64,000 nt of DNA from Ottowia flava (GTDB lineage Bacteria > Pseudomonadota > Gammaproteobacteria > Burkholderiales > Burkholderiaceae_C). The notes beneath the pieces were generated by a model. The model was given only the letters and a program-made list of their open reading frames with translations, made no database searches and was not told where the DNA came from. This document shows positions 1 to 7,278 of this stretch, one piece after another. The position numbers and the translations under genes were made by a program. Position 1 is the stretch's first letter. The number at the start of each line of letters is the position of its first letter. The DNA is taken from NCBI RefSeq assembly GCF_008017535.1, contig NZ_VRUA01000006.1, forward strand, positions 1 through 64,000, written 5' to 3'.

Positions 1-78
1 TGCTTCGGCACGTCGTCGATGCTTGAACGCCAAGGCCGACAGGTGTCAATAACGGCCTTCGACGGACTATTACTCTGG

Positions 79-455
79 TTCGGGCCATCGGCCCGGAACT
101 GGCGGTCCAGCACGTTATCGGCCACCGCGCCGCGCGTGCCCCGGTCCTTGGGCAGTCCACGTCGTCGGGGCCTGGCTCGTAGTGCCTGCTCTCGCATGAG
201 TCGCTCGATGCGGTGCAGACCACAGGCTTGACCTTGCTCCAACACGTCGTGCCACACACGGCGCGCGCCGTAGGTGCGGTCGCTGCGCACGAAGCTCTGG
301 TGGACCTGCGCGCCCAGCACTTCATCGCTGAGGCTGCGCTGGCTCCTGGGCCGTGTGAGCCACGCGTAGAAGCCACCCCGCGAGACACCGAGCGCCTCGC
401 ACATCAGATTGACCGGCCAGGCCCCTCGGTGTTTCGCCACGAAGCCGAACTTCAC
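79..455 (-). pseudogene. IS3-family transposase OrfB, truncated
   Basis: In the frame overlapping the orfA stop, the minus strand reads VKFGFVAKHRGAWPVNLMCE, then GVSRGGFYAWLTRPRSQR and RTYGARRVWHDVL. This is the N-terminal HTH_21 region of IS3 OrfB. Homology ends at RQFRADGPNQ near position 79, just before the first catalytic aspartate of the DDE integrase core. The remaining reading frame to base 1 does not resemble a transposase. The protein therefore has no catalytic domain and cannot act. Confidence 0.85.
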
Positions 456-745
456 ATCGACTCCTTCGCGAAGTAGGCCGCGGCTTTTTTCAGGATGTCG
501 CGCTCCATCTTGAGCTTGGCAACCTCCTTGCGCAGTCGCGCTATCTCCGCGTCCTGGGCCTTCTGCTTGCCGTTGCCAGGGAACGCCTCCTGGGGCTCCT
601 CTCGCAACTCACGAACCCACTTGCGCAGCACGTTCTCGTGAACGTCCAGGTCCTTGGCTGCCTGGGCCACAGCCACGCCACGCTCGGTGACCAACCTGAC
701 CGCCTCGAGCTTGAACTCGCGGCTGAATGTCCTTCTTCTCTCCAT
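452..745 (-). CDS. IS3-family transposase OrfA (HTH subunit)
   Basis: This 97-residue protein begins MERRRTFSREFKLEAVRLV, the typical start of IS3 OrfA. A helix-turn-helix covers about residues 10-45 and a leucine-zipper-like coiled coil (ARLRKEVAKLKMERDILKKA) covers about 65-90. It binds the element's ends and supplies the N-terminal part of the OrfAB transposase made by -1 frameshifting. A strong GGAGG precedes the ATG. Its TGA stop overlaps the start of orfB, the usual IS3 layout. The subunit is intact but has no complete OrfB partner here. Confidence 0.9.
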   Translation of the reverse strand: MERRRTFSREFKLEAVRLVTERGVAVAQAAKDLDVHENVLRKWVRELREEPQEAFPGNGKQKAQDAEIARLRKEVAKLKMERDILKKAAAYFAKESM

Positions 746-806
746 GAACCACCTCCGGTTTCATCTTCCACCTTAACAAGGTGTCATCGAAACCGGCAGC
801 AGCCCA

Positions 807-1577
807 GTGCTCGTTCCAGAGGCTTGGCTTGTCACGGTTACCACCCGCATGGCAATTGACCGCTTGCGTGCTGCCAAGCTTCGACGAGAAGCCTATCCTG
901 GCCTCTGGCTTCCCGAGCCACTGATCAGCGAAGGTCCGGCCTCCCCGGAGCAAATCCACGAAGTTGCTGATGACGTTTCCATCGCATTCCTGGTGCTGCT
1001 CGATTGCCTGACGCCAGAGGCACGCGCGGCATTCTTGCTTCGGGAGGTCTTCGACGTCGACTACGAGCATATTGCCGCAGCCATAGACAAGAGTGAGGCG
1101 GCATCCCGTCAAATCGTGCACCGTGCGAAGCAACGGCTAACGGCAGCGCGCGGCTCAGAGCGACAGAGGTCGCGAACCCCGCCGAAGGAGCAGTACGCGC
1201 TTCTGCATCGTTTGATACAGGCCATCATGGACGGTGATTTCAGCGGGATTCGCGCCTTGCTGGCCGAAGAGGCAGCTCTGGTAGGCGACTTTGGCAATAA
1301 GGGGCCAAGCTTGCGCCATCCCTTGAGCGGCGCCCAGCGTATTGCCCAACTGTATTACGCGCACTACCTGCGGCATGGCAGAAACATGCGACTGGAACTG
1401 GCCTTCTTGAACGGTGAATGGGCTCTCTTGCGCTATCTACAAGACGAACTGGAGTCCATCCAGGCCTTTGAGTTCGAAGGTGGTCGCATCGCGCATGTGC
1501 GGATACAGCGCAATCCGGAGAAGTTAGCCAGCCTCAAACGCTACAGCGACTTGCTGACAGCGCCAAATCCTCACTGA
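807..1577 (+). pseudogene. ECF41-type RNA polymerase sigma factor, N-terminally truncated
   Basis: The frame carries the back half of an ECF sigma factor of the SigJ/ECF41 class. The end of region 2 (EAWLVTVTTRMAIDRLRAAK) and the WLPEP linker are followed by region 4 with its HTH (about residues 60-110 of the frame). A SnoaL-like C-terminal domain of about 130 residues follows and ends in NPEKL, close to the NPDKL motif known in ECF41. The first 70-80 residues, with the core-binding part of region 2, are missing at the IS3 junction, so the GTG at 807 is fortuitous. In this family the C-terminal domain modulates sigma activity. The usual ECF41 partner gene and promoter lie just downstream. Confidence 0.85.
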
Positions 1578-1646
1578 TCGAACCCGTCCGAGGAGCAAAA
1601 CAACGCTCGCAGCGCGCGGTTGTTCGCCGCGATTTTCTTCAACAGG

Positions 1647-1673
1647 TGTCACAGAGCCCTCATGTCAAACGTC
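1647..1673 (+). promoter_or_regulatory. ECF41-dependent promoter
   Basis: TGTCACA at 1647-1653 and CGTC at 1670-1673 are separated by exactly 16 bases. This is the published ECF41 promoter consensus. It lies 60 bases upstream of the AhpD-like gene, which is the standard target of ECF41 factors. With the adjacent sigma gene broken, expression would need another ECF41 factor in the genome. Confidence 0.8.
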
Positions 1674-1733
1674 TTGTGAGCAGGAGGTCGCGGTCGGCCT
1701 CCGCCCCTCATTGACATTGAAGGAATCTGATCT

Positions 1734-2183
1734 ATGAATCGCGCTGTATGGTTTCAAGCCTCCCCTGAAGGTGCCAAGGCTGTTGGAACGCTGCACCACT
1801 TCGTTACCAAGAGCACTGGCCTACCGAGTTTGCTGACTCACCTAGTCTTCCTGCGTGTGTCGCAGATCAATGGTTGCGCGCACTGCATCGACATTCATAC
1901 GCGTGACCTACTTGCTGAAGGCATGTCGGTTGAAAAGATGGTACTCATCCCTGTCTGGCACGAGGCCCAATACCTATTCTCTGAACAGGAGCGCGCGGCG
2001 TTGGCGTGGAGCGAGGAAGTAACGCTGGTGAGCGAGACTCACGCTTCAGATGAGGCCTATTCGGCCGCATTGGCCGTGTTCGGAGAAAAGGATCTGGTGG
2101 ATCTGACTCTCACGATTGCAGCCATGAATGCTATCAATCGCATGGGCATAAGCTTCCGTATGAAGCCTCGTGCCAAGTTGTAA
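1734..2183 (+). CDS. AhpD-like carboxymuconolactone decarboxylase family protein
   Basis: This 149-residue protein has the AhpD-like fold signature NGCAHCIDIHTRDLL, whose CxxC cysteines and following histidine form the redox centre in this family. Such proteins act as small cytoplasmic peroxide-reducing or alkylhydroperoxidase-like enzymes; the substrate here is unknown. It is the COE-type partner gene (carboxymuconolactone decarboxylase, oxidoreductase or epimerase) that habitually accompanies ECF41 sigma factors. The start ATG has AAGGA about nine bases upstream. The length and both ends look normal, so the gene appears intact although its sigma factor is not. Confidence 0.88.
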   Translation: MNRAVWFQASPEGAKAVGTLHHFVTKSTGLPSLLTHLVFLRVSQINGCAHCIDIHTRDLLAEGMSVEKMVLIPVWHEAQYLFSEQERAALAWSEEVTLVSETHASDEAYSAALAVFGEKDLVDLTLTIAAMNAINRMGISFRMKPRAKL

Positions 2184-2761
2184 GGCGGCGGACAGGCCGC
2201 GATTACGGGGCTGAGCGGCCCGCTCCAGGCGCGCGTTTTGGGTGCCAGCAAGCGACCGCTCCTGGCCCCAAAGCAACCGTCGCCGTCTCGTCCGGGATCG
2301 TCAGCAACCGCTGCTAAACCGACTTTCAGCGTGGCAGCTCCAGGTCGGCAGAGACCATTCTGATCTTGCGTCGGCAATGGGGGCTTTCGCATTTAACGCG
2401 ACATCAACTGCAAGAAAAGTAACGAGTTTGCCCCTCCGAAATTACCTGATTGCTTGCCATCCACCTACTCGGCCTGCTCGCCGTCAGGCGCACGGAGGCC
2501 TGGCCCCGTGATCGGCGCGACCGCTTCGATCTTGTATGTTCTTTGGGGACTGAGCGACTTTGCTATCAGGAGCCCTCCCGCCAGCCCCAAGGTTTCAGGT
2601 TCGAAGAGTATCCAACTCAGCAGTGGAGATCCAAGCTGTCAAAAGCGTAATCCGGCAGTCACTGCCTTGATAGGGCGAGATTTTTAGACTTCTCTTCGTG
2701 ATGCAAAGCGTGTCACCCCGGTAGCCAAAAAAAGAGGCGTCCGGTGCAACTGGAGAACATC
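2184..2761 (+). other. Intergenic region without a recognisable gene
   Basis: About 580 bases separate the AhpD-like gene from the first DUF4148 gene. Reading frames in all directions are short and show no conserved motif. The AT-richer stretch near 2660-2720 probably holds the promoter of the downstream DUF4148 gene, but I cannot point to a clear -35/-10 pair. Confidence 0.5.
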
Positions 2762-3133
2762 ATGAAAGTTCGCAACGCACTCATCATCGTTGGCCTGGCC
2801 ACCGTCGCTACGACTTCGTTCGCCGCGTCGGCCTATCACGCCAGCCCAGTGCAGGAGCAGGGAGCTGTGTTTACTCCCGACCACCTGGGTAACACCGTGA
2901 GCCGGGACTCCGTTCGCAATACCGTGCTTGTAGCCCAGCAAGACGGCTCGCTCCAATGGATCAGCCGTGGCTATCCCGCCACCTACCCGCTCGTCAAAGC
3001 GCCGACCCTCACCAAGAGCCGGGACCAGGTGCTGCAGGAGCTCGAATATGCCAAGCGCAACCCGATCACAGCAGATGGCATGCGCGACATGGGCGGCGAA
3101 GCTGGGTGGGTCAACGCCCAACAGCTGCCGTAA
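2762..3133 (+). CDS. DUF4148 domain secreted protein
   Basis: This small exported protein of 123 residues starts MKVRNALIIVGLATVATTSF, with a signal peptide cleaved near AASA. The C-terminal half carries the DUF4148 pattern TKSRDQVLQELEYAKRNPI. The ATG at 2762 is preferred over an upstream in-frame codon because GGAGA precedes it. DUF4148 proteins are common in Burkholderiales, often beside metal-efflux genes, but have no established function. It lies just upstream of a triple-repeat DUF4148 gene and the czc operon, which suggests a periplasmic role in the metal response. That role is inference. Confidence 0.78.
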   Translation: MKVRNALIIVGLATVATTSFAASAYHASPVQEQGAVFTPDHLGNTVSRDSVRNTVLVAQQDGSLQWISRGYPATYPLVKAPTLTKSRDQVLQELEYAKRNPITADGMRDMGGEAGWVNAQQLP

Positions 3134-3178
3134 TCCGCCCTTCATTTATTCAATCACATTAACTCAAAGGACCACACC

Positions 3179-3709
3179 ATGAAATTCAAGACCGCACTCC
3201 TTCTCGCCGCTCTGGGCGCCGCACCTCTGCTCGCCTCTGCGCAATCGGCTCCACTCACCCGTGAACAGGTTCGCGCTGAACTGTTCCAAGCCATTCGCAG
3301 CGGCGACATCATGGGCAGCGGTGAGTCGAGCATGACGCTACGCCAAATGAACCCCCGCGCCTATCCTGCGCAAGCAGCAACCGCGCCCAAGAAGACGCGT
3401 GAGCAAGTGCAGCAGGAACTGGGCCAAGCGATCAAGTCAGGAGAGATGATGGCCGCTGGCGAATCTGGTGCTAAGTTGAATGAGATCGCTCCAGGGAGCT
3501 ATCCTTCGCAGGCAGTGGCGGCTGTTTCGCCGAAGTCGCGCGACGAAGTCAAACATGAACTGGCCGAGGCAATTCTTCACGGAGAGATCGTCGCCAATGG
3601 TGAAGACGGGCGCATGCTCAAGGACGTATTTCCAGGCATGTACCGTGGCAGTCACACTGCGGACGTGGCAGCGGAACGCGGCTACACGGGGAGCGTCCGA
3701 GGCATGTGA
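3179..3709 (+). CDS. DUF4148 protein with three tandem repeats
   Basis: This 176-residue secreted protein has a signal peptide ending in ASAQ near residue 22. Three successive DUF4148 units of about 45 residues follow, starting LTREQVRAELFQAIRSGDI, KKTREQVQQELGQAIKSGEM and PKSRDEVKHELAEAILHGEI. Each continues to a GES/GED turn, and the first two end in a YPAQ/YPSQ-like motif. Most family members I know carry one or two units. The RBS AAAGGA precedes the ATG. Function is unknown; the position directly before czcI suggests co-induction with zinc/cobalt/cadmium efflux. Confidence 0.8.
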   Translation: MKFKTALLLAALGAAPLLASAQSAPLTREQVRAELFQAIRSGDIMGSGESSMTLRQMNPRAYPAQAATAPKKTREQVQQELGQAIKSGEMMAAGESGAKLNEIAPGSYPSQAVAAVSPKSRDEVKHELAEAILHGEIVANGEDGRMLKDVFPGMYRGSHTADVAAERGYTGSVRGM

Positions 3710-3773
3710 AGCTGCGGCGCTGTTCTTCGATACCTAGTGCTCAGAATTCAACTTGCCATGCTAGACTGAAAAA

Positions 3774-4139
3774 ATGAGTCGCTGGGTCGTCGCTTTGATG
3801 CTCGTACTGCTACCGCTCCAGTTCAGCTGGGCTGCGGTAGCTTCGTACTGCCAGCATGAGCGCGCTACGTCCGCCTCTACTGTGCAGCACGTGGGTCATC
3901 ACGAACACCAGCATGAATCGGATACGACCGTTGGCAACGCCAAAGTGGGCGAGAAGAATCTCGACAAGTTCGACCCCGATTGCCGCTCATGCCATGGCCT
4001 TGGACTCGGTGCAGTCTACGTGCCAGATTCCAAAATGCCTGCAGATCGCGGTAACGGAATGAACGCCCCGGTCTTGTCACCGCTAGCAGGCGTCAGCCCC
4101 ATCCCCCCAGACCGCCCTCAGTGGCCCTCCCTCGCCTAA
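3774..4139 (+). CDS. czcI: CzcI-like periplasmic metal-resistance protein
   Basis: This 121-residue protein starts with the hydrophobic signal VVALMLVLLPLQFSWAAVA followed by SYCQHE, the typical CzcI N-terminus. A histidine-rich stretch (HVGHHEHQHE) follows, then a DCRSCHG motif that could bind metal, and a PPDRPQWP tail shared with the second CzcI-like protein at 15826-16212. In Cupriavidus, CzcI lies directly upstream of czcCBA and modulates its expression. The same order is present here. There is no clear Shine-Dalgarno before the ATG. Confidence 0.8.
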   Translation: MSRWVVALMLVLLPLQFSWAAVASYCQHERATSASTVQHVGHHEHQHESDTTVGNAKVGEKNLDKFDPDCRSCHGLGLGAVYVPDSKMPADRGNGMNAPVLSPLAGVSPIPPDRPQWPSLA

Positions 4140-4293
4140 TCGGCGGGGCTTCTTCCTCGATCCATTCTTTATCCGCCTTCGATAGGGCGGAGTCGCCGCG
4201 CGCGCCGCAGCCGAAATGGACTTGAGCAGCTAGGTGACGTTGTTGTTGCCATCCCGCCGATTTCCCCGTGTTTCAAGGTCACTGGAGAATCGG

Positions 4294-5652
4294 ATGTTCA
4301 AGGGAATTCATGTTTCAAATCGCCTGGTCGCTGTACCCGGCCGAAAGAGTTTTGCGGTCACAGCAGTTGTTGCCGCCACGATTTTTGCGAGCGGATCGGT
4401 CGCGCTCGCCCAGGGCGTGCCCGCAGGCACCCAAGGAAGCCAATCGATAATTGCTCACAGCGCGTTGGCGTCGTCCGCAGCCCCGTTGTCGTTGGCCAGG
4501 GCCATCGACTTGGCACTGGAAGGGAATGCAGACGTTGCCGCGGCCATGCGCCAGGTCGAGGCATCAGAAGGGCAAGTCATTCAGGGACGCGCGCGCCCAA
4601 ATCCGGAGTTTGCGTACTCGCTCGAAGACACCCGGTCCAGAACGCGCACGCAAAGCTGGCAGCTCAACCTTCCGATTGAACTCGGCGGTAAGCGCACGGC
4701 ACGGACCAAGGCCGCGGAAAGGGCCCGGGAGCAGGCACAGGCTCAGCTCGCTGAGGTGAAATCCACGGTGCGTGCCAATGTGGTTGCCGCCTACTTCGAA
4801 GCACTGACGGCCCAAGAGCGGTTGGCCTTGGCAAAGGACAGTGCAGCGCTTGCCAAGTCATCCACTGACACCGTTGCGAAGCGTGTGGCTGCGGGCAAGG
4901 TCTCCCCCGTCGAGGAGACGAAGGCACGCGTTGCGGAAGCCGGCATACGCGTGGAGTTGGCGCAGGCGGCGGGCGAAGAGCGCAATGCACTGACCCGCCT
5001 CTATGCACTGTTGGGCCGAACCACCGGGATGACCCTCCTGCTGGAAGGCGAGGCCGAGAGCCTTCCTGCCGTTCCTGATATCGCGGCGCTGCAATCCCTG
5101 GTTGCGTCATCCCCTGCCGTTGTTGTCGCCAAGGTCGAAGTGGATCGGCGCATCGCCTTGACCGAGGTGGAGCAGAGCAAGCGGGTGCCGGACGTCACTG
5201 TGAGCGCAGGTATGCAGCGCAGCAATGAGACACAGCGCAACATGCTCCTGCTCGGAGTGTCTGTGCCTCTACAACTGTTCGACCGCAACCAGGGCAACCT
5301 GCTGGAGGCCCTGAAGCTTGAGGACAAAGCAAGGGACGAATTGCAAGCCACCACCGTGCGGCTGCACAGCGAGGTGACCCAAGCCCACGATCGACTGGCA
5401 ACGATCACTACCGAAGTGCAGGCGTTGCGAGGTGACGTGCTCCCTGGTTCCAAGTCGGCCTACGACGCAGCAACCGTGGGGTTCGAGAACGGCAAATTTA
5501 ACTTCCTCGAAGTTCTCGACGCACAGCGCACGTACTTCACAGCCAAGTCGCAGTACCTCAAGGCGTTGGCCGAAGCCCATCGAGCAGCCGCGGAGATCGA
5601 CCGACTCCTGGGCAGCCAGACGCCCAATGCACCGACCAACAAGCAAAACTGA
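4294..5652 (+). CDS. czcC: CzcC-type outer membrane efflux channel (TolC family)
   Basis: This is the outer membrane component of the CzcCBA heavy-metal efflux complex. The ATG at 4294 (MFKGIHVSNR) has GGAGA upstream and gives 452 residues with a signal sequence ending near ALAQ. An upstream in-frame GTG has no RBS. The body shows the two long coiled-coil repeats of the TolC/OEP family, with conserved ARPNPEFAYSLEDT, LPIELGGKR and the C-terminal GFENGKFNFLEVLDAQRTYF. It is followed after 8 bases by czcB. Expected substrates of the complex are Co, Zn and Cd, judged from CzcA. Confidence 0.9.
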   Translation: MFKGIHVSNRLVAVPGRKSFAVTAVVAATIFASGSVALAQGVPAGTQGSQSIIAHSALASSAAPLSLARAIDLALEGNADVAAAMRQVEASEGQVIQGRARPNPEFAYSLEDTRSRTRTQSWQLNLPIELGGKRTARTKAAERAREQAQAQLAEVKSTVRANVVAAYFEALTAQERLALAKDSAALAKSSTDTVAKRVAAGKVSPVEETKARVAEAGIRVELAQAAGEERNALTRLYALLGRTTGMTLLLEGEAESLPAVPDIAALQSLVASSPAVVVAKVEVDRRIALTEVEQSKRVPDVTVSAGMQRSNETQRNMLLLGVSVPLQLFDRNQGNLLEALKLEDKARDELQATTVRLHSEVTQAHDRLATITTEVQALRGDVLPGSKSAYDAATVGFENGKFNFLEVLDAQRTYFTAKSQYLKALAEAHRAAAEIDRLLGSQTPNAPTNKQN

Positions 5653-5660
5653 GATCGACC

Positions 5661-7262
5661 ATGAACTCCATCAAATCAAGCATCAGCAAGAAGCACCTGA
5701 TCGCCATCGCCGTCGTCATCGCGATGGGCGTTGGTGCTGGCGCCCTCATTCTGCAGGGAGGCAAGACGAAGGCTGCGGCCGGTGAGGGAGATGGCCACGG
5801 CCACGGCACCCACACTGAAGCCAAGGGGCACGGAGACGGCGAGCACCATGGCAAAGCGGATGGCAAGGGCCATGATGACGACAAAGGCCATGCCGACGGG
5901 GAGCATCACGAGAAGAGTGAGTCCAAGGGGACGAACGGTGGCAGCCTCTTCAAGGAAGGCGACTTCGGCCTGGAAGCTCTGCTTGCGGAAGACGGCGGCG
6001 AGCCGCGCCTTCGCGTCTGGATGTTCGACAAGGACACGCCACTGCCGCAGAGCGCCGCCACGGTCGCCGCAACAATTACCCGGCCGACGGGTGAAAAACA
6101 GACGCTCTCGTTCATCCAGGAAAAGGACGGGTGGGTGAGCCGCGAGAGCGTGGCAGAACCACACGCGTTTGACATCGAGATCATTGCGCAAAAGGGCAAT
6201 GAGCCTTTCATGTTCGTGATGAGCAAGGAAGAAGGCAAGGTCGAGCTGACCGATGCCCAGATCAAGGCGGCAGCCATCGGCGTTGACTCGGCATCTGCTG
6301 CGAGCATCAAGTCTGCGCTGCTGCTGCCCGGCGAGATCCGCCTCAACGAAGATCGCACCTCGCACGTGGTTCCACGCCTTGCTGGCGTGGTGGAAAGCGT
6401 TAACGCCAGCTTGGGCCAGGTCGTCAAGAAGGGGCAGGTGCTGGCCGCTATCGCGAGTCCCACAGCATCGGAGCAGCGCAGCGAGCTGCAGACGGCCCAA
6501 AAGCGCATGGCCTTGGCAAAGACGACCTACGAGCGGGAGAAGAAGCTTTGGGAGCAGAAGGTCTCGGCGGAGCAGGACTACCTGCAGGCCAAGCAGGCAC
6601 TCAACGAAGCCGAAGTTGCTGTCGCCAACGCCAACCAGAAGTTGGGGGCATTGGGTCTGTCGTCCTCTTCCGCCTCGGGCCTGAACCGGCTTGAGCTGCG
6701 TGCGCCCTTTGATGGGATCGTCATCGAGAAGCATCTGAGCCTCGGCGAAGCCGTCAAGGAAGACGCCGCCGTGTTCACGATTTCTGATCTGAGCCAGGTG
6801 TGGGCGGAAATCAACGTTCCAGCCAAGGATCTCCCTCTCGTGCGGGTCGGTGAGAAAGTCACCATCAAGGCCACCGCGTTCGACGCTTCAGCGACGGGCA
6901 CTGTGGCCTTCGTGGGCGCGCTCATCGGTGAGCAAACCCGAACCGCCAAGGCGCGGGTGGTGTTGGATAACCCCAAGGGAGCATGGCGGCCAGGCCTGTT
7001 CGTGAACGTCGAGGTCGTGGCTGATGAGGCAACTGTGCCCGTGACGATCGCTGCAGACGCAGTCCAGACGGTTGGGGACAAGCCTGTTGTCTTCCTCAAG
7101 GTCAATGGAGGCTTCATTGCCCAGCCCGTGCAGTTGGGACGCAGCGATGGCAAGCGTATCGAGGTTCTTCAGGGCATCAAGCCCGGAACGCCCTACGCAG
7201 CGTCCGGCAGCTTCGTCGTGAAGTCCGAACTGGGCAAGGCGTCCGCCGAGCACACGCACTGA
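5661..7262 (+). CDS. czcB: CzcB-type periplasmic adaptor (membrane fusion protein)
   Basis: This 533-residue adaptor links CzcA to CzcC. An N-terminal membrane anchor (about residues 10-32) is followed by a histidine/aspartate/glutamate-rich segment of about 45 residues with many HGH, GEHH and HDDDK motifs, probably a metal-binding tether. The core then shows the barrel-sandwich and lipoyl halves (PRLAGVVESVNASLGQVVKK and LRAPFDGIVIEKHLSLGEAV) around a helical hairpin, and a beta-barrel. It sits between czcC and czcA with short gaps. The start ATG follows czcC by 8 bases. Confidence 0.9.
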   Translation: MNSIKSSISKKHLIAIAVVIAMGVGAGALILQGGKTKAAAGEGDGHGHGTHTEAKGHGDGEHHGKADGKGHDDDKGHADGEHHEKSESKGTNGGSLFKEGDFGLEALLAEDGGEPRLRVWMFDKDTPLPQSAATVAATITRPTGEKQTLSFIQEKDGWVSRESVAEPHAFDIEIIAQKGNEPFMFVMSKEEGKVELTDAQIKAAAIGVDSASAASIKSALLLPGEIRLNEDRTSHVVPRLAGVVESVNASLGQVVKKGQVLAAIASPTASEQRSELQTAQKRMALAKTTYEREKKLWEQKVSAEQDYLQAKQALNEAEVAVANANQKLGALGLSSSSASGLNRLELRAPFDGIVIEKHLSLGEAVKEDAAVFTISDLSQVWAEINVPAKDLPLVRVGEKVTIKATAFDASATGTVAFVGALIGEQTRTAKARVVLDNPKGAWRPGLFVNVEVVADEATVPVTIAADAVQTVGDKPVVFLKVNGGFIAQPVQLGRSDGKRIEVLQGIKPGTPYAASGSFVVKSELGKASAEHTH

Positions 7263-7278
7263 TCACGGAGCCTCACAC

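Larger units (their letters stand above)
79..805 (-). mobile_element. IS3-family insertion sequence, one end missing
   Basis: This is an IS3-family element read on the minus strand. The orfA side is intact, with its outer end near 805 next to the sigma-factor fragment. The orfB side stops matching a transposase near position 79, where unrelated sequence begins, so the second terminal repeat is absent. The outer end is placed only by where the sigma-factor homology resumes, so that boundary is good to about 5 bases. The insertion is what truncated the adjacent sigma-factor gene. Confidence 0.75.

Noticed and set aside
3220-3660. Tandem repeats in the DUF4148 gene considered as a CRISPR-like array
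   Set aside because: The repeats are in-frame protein repeats of about 135 bases with diverged DNA; no short identical repeats with unique spacers occur here or elsewhere in the window.
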